Shown here: positions 17,801 through 34,538 of the stretch, one piece after another
Layout: every line of letters begins with the position of its first letter
Numbering within the stretch: position 1 is the first letter of the stretch
Origin: Rhodobacteraceae bacterium QY30
GTDB taxonomy: Bacteria; Pseudomonadota; Alphaproteobacteria; Rhodobacterales; Rhodobacteraceae
Direction of reading: 5' to 3'
Assembly (NCBI GenBank): GCA_002356635.1
Contig: CP023454.1
Location: 372,001 to 436,000, forward strand
DNA: 64,000 nucleotides
Position numbers and translations under genes: made by a program
The notes under the pieces: generated by a model
Told to the model about the DNA's origin: nothing
Database searches by the model: none
What the model saw: only the letters and a program-made list of their open reading frames with translations

Positions 17801-17829
17801 TTGATTTTTCTGGCGCGGGCGAATAGTCA
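17801..17829 (+). promoter_or_regulatory. Predicted tuf1 promoter (TTGATT-17-TAGTCA)
   Basis: TTGATT at 17801-17806 and TAGTCA at 17824-17829, 17 bases apart, in the 164-base gap before tuf1. It would leave a ~70-base leader. Confidence 0.45.
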
Positions 17830-17907
17830 GCCCGCGTTGCTCGGGGCGCGGCCACTCGCCCTGTTAATCCCCCGGTCCGCGAGGGCCACGAACCATGAGG
17901 CGCCAGC

Positions 17908-19083
17908 ATGGCAAAGGCAAAGTTTGAACGGACGAAACCGCACGTCAACGTGGGCACGATCGGCCACGTCGACCACGGCAAGACGACGCTGACGGCGGCG
18001 ATCACGAAGTACTTCGGGGAATTCAAGGCCTACGATCAGATCGACGCGGCGCCGGAAGAGCGTGCGCGGGGGATCACGATCTCGACGGCGCACGTGGAAT
18101 ACGAGACCGCGAACCGTCACTACGCGCACGTCGACTGCCCGGGCCACGCCGACTATGTGAAGAACATGATCACCGGTGCTGCGCAGATGGACGGCGCGAT
18201 CCTGGTCGTGAACGCCGCCGACGGCCCGATGCCGCAGACGCGCGAACACATCCTGCTGGGCCGTCAGGTCGGCATTCCCTACATGGTCGTCTACATGAAC
18301 AAGGTCGACCAGGTGGATGACGCCGAACTGCTGGAACTGGTCGAGATGGAAGTCCGCGAACTGCTGTCGTCCTACGACTACCCGGGCGACGACATTCCGA
18401 TCGTCAAGGGTTCGGCGCTGGCCGCGCTGGAAGGCCGCGACAAGGAAATCGGCGAGGATTCGATCCGCGCGCTGATGGAAGCGGTCGACACCTACATCCC
18501 GACGCCCGCGCGTCCGGTGGACCAGCCGTTCCTGATGCCGATCGAGGACGTGTTCTCGATCTCGGGCCGCGGCACGGTTGTGACCGGCCGGGTCGAGCGT
18601 GGCGTGATCAACGTCGGCGACGAAGTCGAGATCGTCGGCATCCGCGCGACGCAGAAATCGACCTGCACCGGCGTCGAGATGTTCCGCAAGCTGCTGGATC
18701 GTGGTGAAGCGGGCGACAACGTCGGCGTCCTGCTGCGCGGCATCGACCGTGACGGCGTGGAACGCGGCCAGGTGCTGTGCAAGCCGAAGTCGGTGAACCC
18801 GCACACGAACTTCGAAGCCGAGGCCTACATCCTGACGAAGGAAGAAGGCGGCCGCCACACGCCGTTCTTCGCCAACTACCGTCCGCAGTTCTACTTCCGC
18901 ACGACCGACGTGACGGGCACGGTGAAACTGCCGGAAGGCACCGAGATGGTGATGCCGGGCGACAACCTGAAGTTCGAGGTCGAGCTGATCGCCCCGATCG
19001 CGATGGAAGAAAAACTGCGCTTCGCCATCCGTGAAGGCGGCCGCACCGTCGGCGCCGGCGTCGTATCGAAAATCCTGAAGTAA
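17908..19083 (+). CDS. tuf: Elongation factor Tu, copy 1
   Basis: 391 residues, full length. EF-Tu delivers aminoacyl-tRNA to the ribosome. GTPase motifs are GHVDHGKT (G1), DCPGH (G3) and NKVD (G4), followed by the two beta-barrel domains. By eye the coding sequence matches the second copy at 40020-41195 base for base, while the flanks differ right outside (shared only from GCCAGC before the ATG to the TAAG at the stop). It stands alone between a lipoprotein gene and its own terminator, with tRNA-Trp and secE downstream. Confidence 0.99.
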   Translation: MAKAKFERTKPHVNVGTIGHVDHGKTTLTAAITKYFGEFKAYDQIDAAPEERARGITISTAHVEYETANRHYAHVDCPGHADYVKNMITGAAQMDGAILVVNAADGPMPQTREHILLGRQVGIPYMVVYMNKVDQVDDAELLELVEMEVRELLSSYDYPGDDIPIVKGSALAALEGRDKEIGEDSIRALMEAVDTYIPTPARPVDQPFLMPIEDVFSISGRGTVVTGRVERGVINVGDEVEIVGIRATQKSTCTGVEMFRKLLDRGEAGDNVGVLLRGIDRDGVERGQVLCKPKSVNPHTNFEAEAYILTKEEGGRHTPFFANYRPQFYFRTTDVTGTVKLPEGTEMVMPGDNLKFEVELIAPIAMEEKLRFAIREGGRTVGAGVVSKILK

Positions 19084-19119
19084 GTCGCGCGCCAGATTTC
19101 TGGCCGCAGCAACCTTCAT

Positions 19120-19151
19120 GGGCCGCCTTCCGGGGCGGCCCTTTCTGTTTT
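19120..19151 (+). terminator. Intrinsic terminator of tuf1
   Basis: GGGCCGCC (19120-19127) pairs perfectly with GGCGGCCC (19134-19141), loop TTCCGG, then TTTCTGTTTT. It separates tuf1 from the downstream genes. Confidence 0.9.
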
Positions 19152-19256
19152 CCGCCGGGGCGCGCCGTCGGAACAAATGCGGGGGGATCGGCATTTCCGA
19201 AGGGAACCGATGCCCGGACGGGCACCGTTGCCCTTGACCCGCGAAGGAGCCCCGCC

Positions 19257-19949
19257 ATGCCCACCCATGTCGAAGATCACCTGAAGGACGCCCAGACCGC
19301 CGCCGATACGCTGGTTGGAACCTTTGTCGGATCCCTGTGCCAGAGCGGCAGCAGCACACTGCGGCTGGGCGAGGATCTGCTGGCGGACTGGCTGGGCTAT
19401 GACGTGCGCGACGAGGAAAGCCGACAGCAGATGCGGCGGACAACCGCCATCGGGGCCGGGGGGCTGTTCGGACTTGGCTTCCTGCTGGGAACGCGGACGG
19501 GACGGTCGGTGCTGCGCGACGTGATCGTGCTGGGTGGGGCCGCCATGCTGGGCAAGGCCGCGGTCGATGCCGGAGCGGCGATGGTCGACCGGCTGAGCGA
19601 TCCATCCCCGCGCAAGGTCTCGCTTCTGGCCTCGGTGATCGCGCGGGCAACGGGCGGGCGCGACGTGACGCCCGACGAGATGCGCCGCATTGATGCCCGG
19701 CTGGATGCGCTGCCCGAAGCCCGGCGCGCTGCGCTGCTGGAGAAAAACACTCACCGGATCCACGAAGCCGAGGAACTGACCGAACGGATCGAGGATCCGG
19801 CGATGCGCCGGGAAGTCTTTGCGATCTCGGCCCTTCTGACCGGATCCGGAAGCGAGGAGGACCGGCAGAACCTGGGGCGCCTGGCGCGGGCGTTCGGCTA
19901 TGATGACGAACAGGCGCGGCTGATCCGGGCTGAGGTCGGCCAGCCCTGA
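19257..19949 (+). CDS. TerB/DUF533-like protein, divergent
   Basis: 230 residues; ATG with GAAGGAG upstream. Two glycine-rich hydrophobic stretches (residues ~63-82 and ~88-107, with GGAAMLGKAAVDAGAA) precede a helical C-terminal domain. That domain aligns by eye with the one at 14744-15535: LLASVIARATGGRDVTPDE against LLRAMIQAAKSDGEIDPEE, and EVFAISALL against EVYAASLLA. The acidic DGEID loop of the other protein is GRDVT here, so a metal site is probably lost. Function unknown. Confidence 0.6.
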   Translation: MPTHVEDHLKDAQTAADTLVGTFVGSLCQSGSSTLRLGEDLLADWLGYDVRDEESRQQMRRTTAIGAGGLFGLGFLLGTRTGRSVLRDVIVLGGAAMLGKAAVDAGAAMVDRLSDPSPRKVSLLASVIARATGGRDVTPDEMRRIDARLDALPEARRAALLEKNTHRIHEAEELTERIEDPAMRREVFAISALLTGSGSEEDRQNLGRLARAFGYDDEQARLIRAEVGQP

Positions 19950-19991
19950 TCCGCCGACAGGGACAAAGCGCAAACAACTCTCGTGCCGCTC

Positions 19992-20020
19992 TTGATCTTC
20001 GGGGCGCGGTGTCGTATCTG
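19992..20020 (+). promoter_or_regulatory. Predicted tRNA-Trp promoter (TTGATC-17-TATCTG)
   Basis: TTGATC at 19992-19997 and TATCTG at 20015-20020, 17 bases apart. The predicted start (~20027) is 8 bases before the mature tRNA end, typical for a tRNA gene. Confidence 0.65.
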
Positions 20021-20034
20021 CGGTGCCGGACCTC

Positions 20035-20110
20035 AGGAGTTTAGCTCAGTTGGTAGAGCATCGGTCTCCAAAACCGAGGGTCGTGGGTTCGAGTCCCCCA
20101 ACTCCTGCCA
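20035..20110 (+). tRNA. tRNA-Trp (anticodon CCA)
   Basis: 76 bases with an encoded CCA tail. Acceptor arm AGGAGTT (20035-20041) pairs with AACTCCT (20100-20106), discriminator G, then CCA. D-arm GCTC...GAGC, anticodon arm TCGGT/ACCGA with anticodon CCA at 20068-20070, and a GTGGGTTCGAGTCCCAC-like T-arm. The position just before secE is conserved in many proteobacteria. Confidence 0.98.
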
Positions 20111-20175
20111 GGTCCGGTTCCCTTTTACTGTCGGTGACGGACTTCGGCGCATTTCGCCGGCTTACGGCTTCGTGC

Positions 20176-20204
20176 TTGTAAAGCGCGCCGCGGCCGCGTA
20201 TCTG
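20176..20204 (+). promoter_or_regulatory. Predicted secE promoter (TTGTAA-17-TATCTG)
   Basis: TTGTAA at 20176-20181, 17 bases, TATCTG at 20199-20204. The start would be near 20211, leaving a ~35-base leader to the secE ATG. The -10 hexamer is the same as in the tRNA-Trp promoter. Confidence 0.55.
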
Positions 20205-20244
20205 AACCCCCGATCCAAGAACAGCTTTCCCGAAGGCGAGACAG

Positions 20245-20430
20245 ATGGCCAATCCCCTCCAGTTCCTGCAGCAGGTCCGTTCCGAAGCGGGCAAGGTCGT
20301 CTGGCCGACTCGCAAGGAAGTCGTGACCACGACCATCATGGTCTTCATCATGGCGGCGCTGGCGTCGGCGTTCTTCGCGGTTGTCGACCTGCTGATCCAG
20401 TGGGGCGTGGGCGCGATCATTGGCGCGTAA
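20245..20430 (+). CDS. secE: Preprotein translocase subunit SecE
   Basis: 61 residues, single-helix form. SecE clamps SecY in the inner-membrane translocon. The amphipathic N-terminal part FLQQVRSEAGKVVWPTRKEV contains the family's invariant VxWPTxxE motif, followed by one transmembrane helix (residues ~28-53). The three-helix E. coli form is not expected here. ATG preceded by GGCGAGAC. Unusually, nusG starts only after a 202-base gap. Confidence 0.97.
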   Translation: MANPLQFLQQVRSEAGKVVWPTRKEVVTTTIMVFIMAALASAFFAVVDLLIQWGVGAIIGA

Positions 20431-20632
20431 GCGGCGGCTTGCGTTTTTGGCCTTTCGCCTTGCCTGGGGCGGCGATTGGCGGTATTGGGGCCCACACTTC
20501 ACCGGCATCGGCGCGCAACGATTCGCTCGAGCGCGCTGTTTTTTGTTCGGCGAAAGCTGTGAAGGCGGTGTGAACCGCCTGAACTGAAAGTGGAATTCGC
20601 GGGCAACCGCACAGGGCATGGGGTCCAGGCAG
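20431..20632 (+). other. secE-nusG intergenic region with hairpin
   Basis: 202 bases without a gene. A perfect hairpin, AGGCGGT (20563-20569) with ACCGCCT (20574-20580) around GTGA, lies ~50 bases before nusG. A T-rich GTTTTTTGTTC stretch precedes it rather than following it, so an intrinsic terminator is not supported. No convincing promoter was found. Confidence 0.5.
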
Positions 20633-21166
20633 ATGGCGAAGCGTTGGTATTCGGTGAGCGTCCTCTCGAACTTCGAGAAGAAGATCGCCGAACAGATTCG
20701 CCAGACCGTGGCGGAAAAGGGCCTTCAGGACGAAATCGACGAAGTGCTGGTGCCGACGGAAGAGGTCATCGAGATCCGCCGCGGCAAGAAGGTCACGTCG
20801 GAGCGCCGCTTCATGCCGGGTTATGTGCTGGTGCACATGGACATGACCGACCGCGGCTACCACCTGATCACCTCGATCAACCGCGTCACCGGCTTTCTTG
20901 GCCCGCAGGGCAAGCCGATGCCGATGCGTGACAGCGAAGTGAACCAGATCCTGAACCGGGTCGAAGAGGGCGAGGCCCAGCCGCGCAGCCTGATCCGCTT
21001 CGAGATCGGCGAGCAGGTGAAGGTTGCCGACGGCCCCTTCGAGGGCTTCACCGGCATGGTCGAGGAAGTGGACGAACATTCGAACCGCCTGAAGGTGACG
21101 GTGTCGATCTTTGGCCGTCCCACGCCGGTGGAACTGGAATTCACGCAGGTGTCGAAAGGCGCCTGA
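20633..21166 (+). CDS. nusG: Transcription termination/antitermination factor NusG
   Basis: 177 residues from ATG 20633 (AKRWYSVSVLSNFE), with CCAGGCAG upstream; the ATG at 20618 would add five unlikely residues. NusG binds the RNA polymerase clamp, couples it to the ribosome through NusE and recruits Rho. The NGN domain (to ~residue 105) carries the RRFMPGYVLVHMDM-like core, and the KOW domain near the C-terminus has VADGPFEGFTGMVEEV. Its partner S10 (NusE) is encoded at 41272-41580. Confidence 0.98.
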   Translation: MAKRWYSVSVLSNFEKKIAEQIRQTVAEKGLQDEIDEVLVPTEEVIEIRRGKKVTSERRFMPGYVLVHMDMTDRGYHLITSINRVTGFLGPQGKPMPMRDSEVNQILNRVEEGEAQPRSLIRFEIGEQVKVADGPFEGFTGMVEEVDEHSNRLKVTVSIFGRPTPVELEFTQVSKGA

Positions 21167-21224
21167 CGTGCGAGCCGTGGGAGGCGAGGCGCCGAAAGGA
21201 GCCGGACCGGACCACTAAGTCAGT

Positions 21225-21238
21225 GCCCCCATCGGGGC
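21225..21238 (+). promoter_or_regulatory. Small hairpin in the rplK leader
   Basis: GCCCC (21225-21229) pairs with GGGGC (21234-21238) around CATC, 25 bases before rplK. In other bacteria the L11 operon leader binds L1 to limit translation; whether this hairpin does so is not shown. Confidence 0.35.
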
Positions 21239-21263
21239 GGATGATGATGAAGGAGACGGCCAG

Positions 21264-21716
21264 ATGGCCAAGAAAGTCATGGGCAGCCTCAAGCTGCAAG
21301 TGAAGGCGGGGCAAGCCAACCCGTCGCCCCCCATCGGTCCGGCGCTGGGTCAGCGCGGGATCAACATCATGGAATTCTGCAAGGCGTTCAACGCCAAGAC
21401 GCAGGAGATGGAGCCCGGTTCGCCGGTTCCGACCGTGATCACCTATTATGCCGACAAGTCCTTCACCTTCGAGATGAAGACCGCCCCGGCATCGTATTAC
21501 CTCAAGAAGGCTGCCGGCCTGAAGCCGGTGGGCAAGCGGAACCGTCCGAAAGCCTCGACCAAGCCGGGCCGCGAAGTCGCGGGCACCGTGACGGTCGCGC
21601 AAGTGCGCCAGATCGCCGAAGCCAAGATGAAGGACCTGTCCGCGAACGACATCGAGGCTGCGATGCAGATCATCCTCGGTTCGGCCCGGTCGATGGGTAT
21701 CGAGGTTAAGGGGTAA
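21264..21716 (+). CDS. rplK: 50S ribosomal protein L11
   Basis: 150 residues, a few more than E. coli (142). Part of the GTPase-associated centre on 23S rRNA, needed for factor function and the stringent response. The N-terminal domain motif [19 protein letters not shown] is intact. ATG after GAAGGAGACGGCC, a strong ribosome site. Followed 3 bases later by rplA, so the pair is translationally linked as in other proteobacteria. Confidence 0.98.
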   Translation: MAKKVMGSLKLQVKAGQANPSPPIGPALGQRGINIMEFCKAFNAKTQEMEPGSPVPTVITYYADKSFTFEMKTAPASYYLKKAAGLKPVGKRNRPKASTKPGREVAGTVTVAQVRQIAEAKMKDLSANDIEAAMQIILGSARSMGIEVKG

Positions 21717-21719
21717 GTC

Positions 21720-22418
21720 ATGGCCAAGATCGCAAAACGCACCCAGGCTGCCCGCGCGCTGTTCGACGGCAAGGAAAACCTGTCCGTCGAAGACGCCGTC
21801 AAGCTGATCAAGCAGGCGGCCTCGGCCAAGTTCGACGAGACGCTGGAAATCGCGATGAACCTGGGCGTCGACCCGCGTCACGCCGACCAGATGGTCCGTG
21901 GCGTCGTTACCCTGCCGAACGGCACGGGCAAGACTGTCCGCGTCGCCGTGTTCGCCCGTGGCCCGAAGGCTGACGAAGCCAAGGCCGCTGGTGCCGACAT
22001 CGTGGGCGCCGAAGACCTGATGGAAACGATCCAGTCGGGCAAGATCGAATTCGATCGCTGCATCGCGACTCCGGACATGATGCCGCTGGTCGGCCGTCTG
22101 GGCAAGATCCTGGGCCCGCGCAACCTGATGCCGAACCCGAAGGTCGGCACCGTGACGATGGACGTGAAAGCGGCCATCGAGGCGGCGAAGGGCGGTGAAG
22201 TCCAGTTCAAGGTCGAAAAGGCCGGTGTCATCCATGCCGGGATCGGCAAGGTGTCCTTCGACGAAGCCAAGCTGGCCGAAAACGTCCGCGCCTTCGTGGA
22301 CGCCGTCAGCCGCGCGAAGCCCTCGGGCGCGAAAGGCGCATACCTCAAAAAGGTGTCGCTGTCCTCGACCATGGGGCCGGGCGTCTCGGTCGACCTCGCT
22401 TCGACGGCAAACGCCTGA
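21720..22418 (+). CDS. rplA: 50S ribosomal protein L1
   Basis: 232 residues, family length. Forms the mobile L1 stalk that moves E-site tRNA, and in many bacteria represses its own rplK-rplA mRNA. The [20 protein letters not shown] segment is the highly conserved RNA-binding block. The start follows the rplK stop by three bases with GGTTAAGGGG as ribosome site. A 239-base leader separates it from rplJ. Confidence 0.98.
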   Translation: MAKIAKRTQAARALFDGKENLSVEDAVKLIKQAASAKFDETLEIAMNLGVDPRHADQMVRGVVTLPNGTGKTVRVAVFARGPKADEAKAAGADIVGAEDLMETIQSGKIEFDRCIATPDMMPLVGRLGKILGPRNLMPNPKVGTVTMDVKAAIEAAKGGEVQFKVEKAGVIHAGIGKVSFDEAKLAENVRAFVDAVSRAKPSGAKGAYLKKVSLSSTMGPGVSVDLASTANA

Positions 22419-22460
22419 AACTGAATTTGCCGGGTTCGCCCGGCGAATGGCGGGGCCGGA

Positions 22461-22657
22461 AACGGCCCTGTCCTGTCCGAGACGGAGGGTGGGCGAAAGC
22501 CCTTAATGATCCTTCCTGAGATGGGGAACGAGACAGAATTCCGGGGTTCGCCTCGGGCGATCTGGCCTCGGGACCATCACGGACCCGACCCCTGCGCGGA
22601 GCCTCCGTTGCAGGGAAACGTGAGCCGGGGGGAAACCCCCACACTTGGAGTGTAACC
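22461..22657 (+). promoter_or_regulatory. rplJ (L10) leader RNA
   Basis: The rplA-rplJ gap holds the conserved L10 leader pattern of alphaproteobacteria: TCCGAGACGGAGGGTG, the hairpin GGGC-GAAA-GCCC (22491-22502), then TTAATGATCCTTCC pairing back to GGAGGGT. In this family the L10(L12)4 complex binds the leader and blocks rplJ translation. A further G6/C5 hairpin (22627-22640) lies just before the ribosome site GGAG. Recognised from memory of the family; the exact boundaries are approximate. Confidence 0.65.
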
Positions 22658-23173
22658 GTGGATAGAGCCCAGAAAGAGAAAGTGGTCGAGGAACTCGGCC
22701 AGATCTTCGCAAGCTCTGGCGTCGTGGTGGTTGCCCACTACGAAGGCATGACGGTTGCCCAGATGCAGACCCTCCGGGCGCAGATGCGCGCCGTCGGTGG
22801 GTCGGTGCGTGTTGCCAAGAACAAGCTCGCCAAGATCGCCCTTGAAGGCAAGCCCGGCGAAAGCATGGGCAAGCTGCTCACGGGGATGACCGTGTTCGCC
22901 TATTCCGAAGACCCCGTCGCTGCGGCGAAGGTCACGGATGCCTATGCCAAGACCAACGACAAGTTCGTGATCCTTGGCGGCACCATGGGCGACACGTTCC
23001 TGGACCAGGCTGGTGTGAAAGTCGTCGCCCAGATGCCGTCGCGCGAAGAGCTCATCGCTCAGATCGTGTCCTGCATCGGTGCGCCCGCTTCGAACATCGC
23101 CGGGGCCATTGGCGCGCCTGCTTCCAACATCGCCGGCATCCTCAAGACCCTTGAGGAGCGGGAAGCCGCCTGA
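22658..23173 (+). CDS. rplJ: 50S ribosomal protein L10
   Basis: 171 residues, GTG start after CTTGGAGTGTAACC. L10 anchors the L7/L12 dimers on the ribosome stalk. The N-terminal RNA-binding domain ([17 protein letters not shown]) is followed by a C-terminal helix that binds L7/L12. Near the end [19 protein letters not shown] contains a short internal repeat of GAPASNIAG. Preceded by a structured leader, which suggests autogenous control with rplL. Confidence 0.98.
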   Translation: MDRAQKEKVVEELGQIFASSGVVVVAHYEGMTVAQMQTLRAQMRAVGGSVRVAKNKLAKIALEGKPGESMGKLLTGMTVFAYSEDPVAAAKVTDAYAKTNDKFVILGGTMGDTFLDQAGVKVVAQMPSREELIAQIVSCIGAPASNIAGAIGAPASNIAGILKTLEEREAA

Positions 23174-23237
23174 GCAACGAATGCCATCGTGGGGCCGCGC
23201 CCCGACGTTGGAAACCCTTAGAATTGGATGAGAGAAA

Positions 23238-23609
23238 ATGGCTGATCTGAACAAACTGGCCGAAGACATCGTCGGTCTGACCCTGCTGCAAGCGCAGGAA
23301 CTGAAAACGATCCTGAAAGACAAATACGGCATCGAGCCCGCCGCTGGCGGCGCCGTGATGGTTGCCGGCCCGGCCGCTGCTGCCGAAGCTGTCGAGGAAA
23401 AGACCGATTTCGACGTCGTCCTGGTCGAAGCTGGCGCCAACAAGATCAACGTGATCAAGGAAGTCCGCGCGATCACCGGTCTGGGCCTGAAAGAAGCCAA
23501 GGACCTGGTCGAAGCCGGTGGCAAGGTCAAGGAAGGCGCTGCCAAGGCCGAAGCCGAGGAAATCAAGAAGAAGCTCGAAGAGGCTGGCGCCAAGGTCGAG
23601 CTCAAGTAA
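23238..23609 (+). CDS. rplL: 50S ribosomal protein L7/L12
   Basis: 123 residues. The multi-copy stalk protein that recruits translation factors. The N-terminal dimerisation helix ([22 protein letters not shown]) leads through an Ala-rich hinge ([12 protein letters not shown]) to the C-terminal factor-binding domain with [17 protein letters not shown] preceded by GATGAGAGAAA. 64 bases after rplJ. Followed by a long structured gap before rpoB. Confidence 0.98.
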   Translation: MADLNKLAEDIVGLTLLQAQELKTILKDKYGIEPAAGGAVMVAGPAAAAEAVEEKTDFDVVLVEAGANKINVIKEVRAITGLGLKEAKDLVEAGGKVKEGAAKAEAEEIKKKLEEAGAKVELK

Positions 23610-23647
23610 TCCGGTCGGATGCAACTGCATCCGGTCTGAAAACAGCA

Positions 23648-23755
23648 GGCAGGGTCGGGTTTTCCCGGCCCTGCCGAACCTGTCTTGGCAGGAGCCTCCG
23701 ACCGGGGGCTTGCGCAATCGGATCACAGCACTTACGTGCCCGAGGCTCCTTCCAA
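23648..23755 (+). promoter_or_regulatory. Two strong RNA hairpins between rplL and rpoB
   Basis: Hairpin 1: GGCAGGGTCGGG (23648-23659) with CCCGGCCCTGCC (23664-23675), loop TTTT, one G-T pair. Hairpin 2: TTGGCAGGAGCCTC (23685-23698) with GAGGCTCCTTCCAA (23742-23755), one mismatch, enclosing ~43 bases. Neither has a T-run. In E. coli this gap holds an attenuator and an RNase III site, and these stems are good candidates for the same job. Confidence 0.65.
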
Positions 23756-23888
23756 GGCGGCGTTCAAGGTTCGGGAGCCATTCGGTGGGACGGATGGCGT
23801 GAATGGAACCTGACCTCCTTCATTCGCAAGCGGCCACTGCGGAACCCAGACGCAGTGTGCAGGCGATAGACGAAAGGTGACGACGAGC

Positions 23889-28025
<4,137 letters not shown>

Positions 28026-28107
28026 CGGACCCTTTCCTGCCCCGCGCCGACAACGCGCGGGGCAGGGCTGACCGTCTTTCCCACCGCCCCCTTTCAAGGA
28101 TTTGAAG

Positions 28108-32346
<4,239 letters not shown>

Positions 32347-32372
32347 TCGGCTGAAACAGTCCAAAAGCGATG

Positions 32373-32406
32373 AAGCCCCCGGTGCCGTTTGCACCGGGGG
32401 CTTTTT
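32373..32406 (+). terminator. Intrinsic terminator of rpoC
   Basis: AAGCCCCCGGTGC (32373-32385) pairs perfectly over 13 bases with GCACCGGGGGCTT (32391-32403), loop CGTTT, followed by a T-run. Confidence 0.95.
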
Positions 32407-32452
32407 CATTCCGGCCGCAGGCGTTAGCCTGGTGACAGGCAGGAGGGGCGGC

Positions 32453-32500
32453 ATGGCACAAGACGGACAGCGGCCCTGGAATCGCCAAGGCTTCCTGTGA
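32453..32500 (+). CDS. Possible 15-residue leader peptide before the EamA gene
   Basis: ATG 32453 has a near-perfect ribosome site (AGGAGG at 32441-32446, 6 bases upstream) and encodes MAQDGQRPWNRQGFL. Its TGA stop overlaps the GTG start of the EamA permease in GTGA, the usual layout for coupled translation. The GTG itself has no ribosome site of its own, so the leader may be what brings ribosomes to it. A sequencing frameshift that would make this the true N-terminus of the permease is an alternative. Confidence 0.4.
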   Translation: MAQDGQRPWNRQGFL

Positions 32501-33387
32501 CCTTGGCGGTCAATGCGACGGCCGCCGAAAACCATCGCGGCATCCTGCTGATGGTGGCCGCGATGGCGGCCTTCACGCTGAACGACACCTGCATGAAGTC
32601 GGTGAACGCGGATCTGCCGCTGTTCCAGGCAATTTTCCTGCGGGGCGTCCTGACGACCCTGGTACTGGGACTGATCGCCTGGCGGATGGGCGCCCTGCCG
32701 CTTCGGCTGACGGGCCGGGACCGTCGGCTTGTGACGTTCCGTCTGTTGGGCGAGGTTGCCAGCACCGTCACCTTTCTTCTGGCGCTGCGCCACATGCAGC
32801 TGGCCAACCTTTCCGCGATCATGCAGTCGCTGCCGCTGGCCGTGACCCTGGCTGCGGCCCTGCTGCTGCGCAGCCCGGTCGGATGGCGGCGGATGGCCGC
32901 CATTCTGGTCGGCTTTCTGGGCGTGCTGATGATCGTTCGCCCGGGAACACAGGGTTTTGACCACTGGTCCCTGCTGGGCCTGGCCTCGGTGGGATTCGTC
33001 GTGCTGCGGGATCTGACCACCAGGGGGCTATCCCATGACGTGCCGTCGGCGGCCGTCGCGTTCCTGTCGGCAGGTTCGGTGACCGTTATCGCGCTGCTGG
33101 CCATTCCGACCGAAGGTTGGGTTCCCGTGACGGCGACGGGTGCGGCCAAGGTCGGTGCTGCCGCTGCGTTCCTGATCGTCGGCTATCTGACCGTCGTGAT
33201 GACGATGCGGGTCGGCGACATCGCGATTGTCGCGCCGTTCCGCTACACCGCCCTGCTTTTCGCGCTGGTGCTGGGGTGGCTGGTCTTTGACCAGTTTCCT
33301 GATGGCTGGACGCTTCTGGGCGCTGTCATCATCATGGCAACGGGTGCCTACACCTTTCACCGCGAACGGTTGGCGGCGCGGCGCTGA
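32497..33387 (+). CDS. EamA/DMT-superfamily permease
   Basis: 296 residues with ten predicted transmembrane helices in two repeats (EamA domains at ~15-145 and ~160-290). The first helix contains MVAAMAAFTLNDTCMK. DMT permeases export metabolites, and some small members (ArnE/ArnF) flip lipid-linked sugars, so its place at the head of a glycosyltransferase block is of interest. GTG start coupled to a possible leader ORF. The substrate cannot be assigned. A 100-base gap separates it from the GT2 gene. Confidence 0.88.
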   Translation: MTLAVNATAAENHRGILLMVAAMAAFTLNDTCMKSVNADLPLFQAIFLRGVLTTLVLGLIAWRMGALPLRLTGRDRRLVTFRLLGEVASTVTFLLALRHMQLANLSAIMQSLPLAVTLAAALLLRSPVGWRRMAAILVGFLGVLMIVRPGTQGFDHWSLLGLASVGFVVLRDLTTRGLSHDVPSAAVAFLSAGSVTVIALLAIPTEGWVPVTATGAAKVGAAAAFLIVGYLTVVMTMRVGDIAIVAPFRYTALLFALVLGWLVFDQFPDGWTLLGAVIIMATGAYTFHRERLAARR

Positions 33388-33487
33388 GCCTTGTTGCGTC
33401 CCGGGGGCAACAATTGCCAATATCCTGCCGCTGCATTATGAGCGCGGGGGAAACGGGGCCGGTCGCGCCCCATGAGGTGCGGGCAAG

Positions 33488-34216
33488 ATGACTACAGTCT
33501 CGATCGTCATTCCGGCGAAGAACGAGGCCGAGAACATCGGCGCGCTGATTGCCGGAATCCGGGCCGCCTGCGCCGACCAGGACCATGAGATCATCGTGGT
33601 GGACGATGCGTCCACAGACCGCACGGCCGAAGTTGTGCAGGGGCTGATGGCAACGGTGCCGGGGCTGCGTCTGCTGCAGAACGACCGGTCCGGCGGACAA
33701 TCGGCAGCGGTGCATTCCGGTGTGCGGGCGGCACGGTCGCCGATCTGCTGCACGCTGGACGGTGACGGGCAGAACCCGCCCGAGGAATTGCCCAAACTCT
33801 ACCGACCGTTGCTGGCGGCAGGCTCTGACGCGATCGGGATCGTGGCGGGGCAGCGCGTCGGGCGGCAGGACACGGCGTCGAAGAAGCTTGCCTCGAAATT
33901 CGCCAATGGCCTGCGGTCCGCGATCCTGAAGGACGGCACGCGCGACACGGGTTGCGGGTTGAAGGGCTTTCGCCGCGATGCATTCCTGGCGCTGCCCTAT
34001 TTCGATCACATGCACCGTTACCTGCCGGCGCTGTTCGCCCGCGACGGCTGGCAAGTTGCGCATGTGGATGTCAGTCACCGACCGCGCGGGGCAGGCCGCT
34101 CGAATTACAACAATCTGCAGCGCGGGCTGGTGGGCATCGTCGACCTGATGGGCGTCGCCTGGCTTTTGAAGCGCCGCAAGAAGTCACGCCCGACCGAAAT
34201 CGGCCGGAAGGAGTAA
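33488..34216 (+). CDS. Glycosyltransferase family 2 (DPM/ArnC-like)
   Basis: 242 residues, cytoplasmic GT-A fold without the C-terminal membrane helices of ArnC. Motifs are IVIPAKNEAENI (6-17), the nucleotide-binding VVDDASTDRT (37-46) and the metal-binding DGDGQNPPEE (91-100), which match dolichyl/undecaprenyl-phosphate sugar synthases. It likely makes a polyprenyl-phosphate-linked sugar. The basic C-terminus (KRRKKSRPTEIGRKE) may touch the membrane. Followed after 4 bases by the LAB_N gene. Confidence 0.85.
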   Translation: MTTVSIVIPAKNEAENIGALIAGIRAACADQDHEIIVVDDASTDRTAEVVQGLMATVPGLRLLQNDRSGGQSAAVHSGVRAARSPICCTLDGDGQNPPEELPKLYRPLLAAGSDAIGIVAGQRVGRQDTASKKLASKFANGLRSAILKDGTRDTGCGLKGFRRDAFLALPYFDHMHRYLPALFARDGWQVAHVDVSHRPRGAGRSNYNNLQRGLVGIVDLMGVAWLLKRRKKSRPTEIGRKE

Positions 34217-34220
34217 CGCG

Positions 34221-34538
34221 ATGACCTGGCTGATGCAGACGCTGCACGCCGACAGTCCCACCGGCGTCTGGTGGGTGATGTTCGGCCTGCTGGGCCAACT
34301 CATGTTCACGGGCCGGTTCATCGTGCAGTGGATCGCTTCGGAACGCGCCGGGCGTTCGATTGTCCCCGAGGCGTTCTGGTACTTCTCGATCCTCGGCGGT
34401 CTGATCGTCCTGGCCTATGGCGTCCACCGTGTGGACCCGGTGATCATCCTGGGCCAGATGCCGGGGGTGATCATCTACAGCCGCAACCTCTGGCTGATCC
34501 AGAAGGCCAAGCGCGCCGCCGAGGCGCCGGATGCCTGA
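34221..34538 (+). CDS. LAB_N-domain membrane protein (lipid-A-disaccharide synthase N-terminal-like)
   Basis: 105 residues with three hydrophobic helices (~17-37, ~50-70, ~75-95). Matches the small LAB_N domain that is fused to LpxB in some bacteria but stands alone here. Motifs include GQLMFTGRFIVQWIASE and the SRNLWLI end. Three-helix proteins of this type resemble the small membrane partners of glycolipid pathways, so a flipping role is an attractive but unproven idea. ATG 34221 with AAGGAG upstream. Overlaps the next gene by 8 bases. Confidence 0.82.
   Translation: MTWLMQTLHADSPTGVWWVMFGLLGQLMFTGRFIVQWIASERAGRSIVPEAFWYFSILGGLIVLAYGVHRVDPVIILGQMPGVIIYSRNLWLIQKAKRAAEAPDA

Noticed and set aside
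17827-19977. Long minus-strand frame opposite tuf1, repeated opposite tuf2
   Set aside because: It is a shadow of the tuf codon pattern, and both copies share it only because tuf is duplicated.
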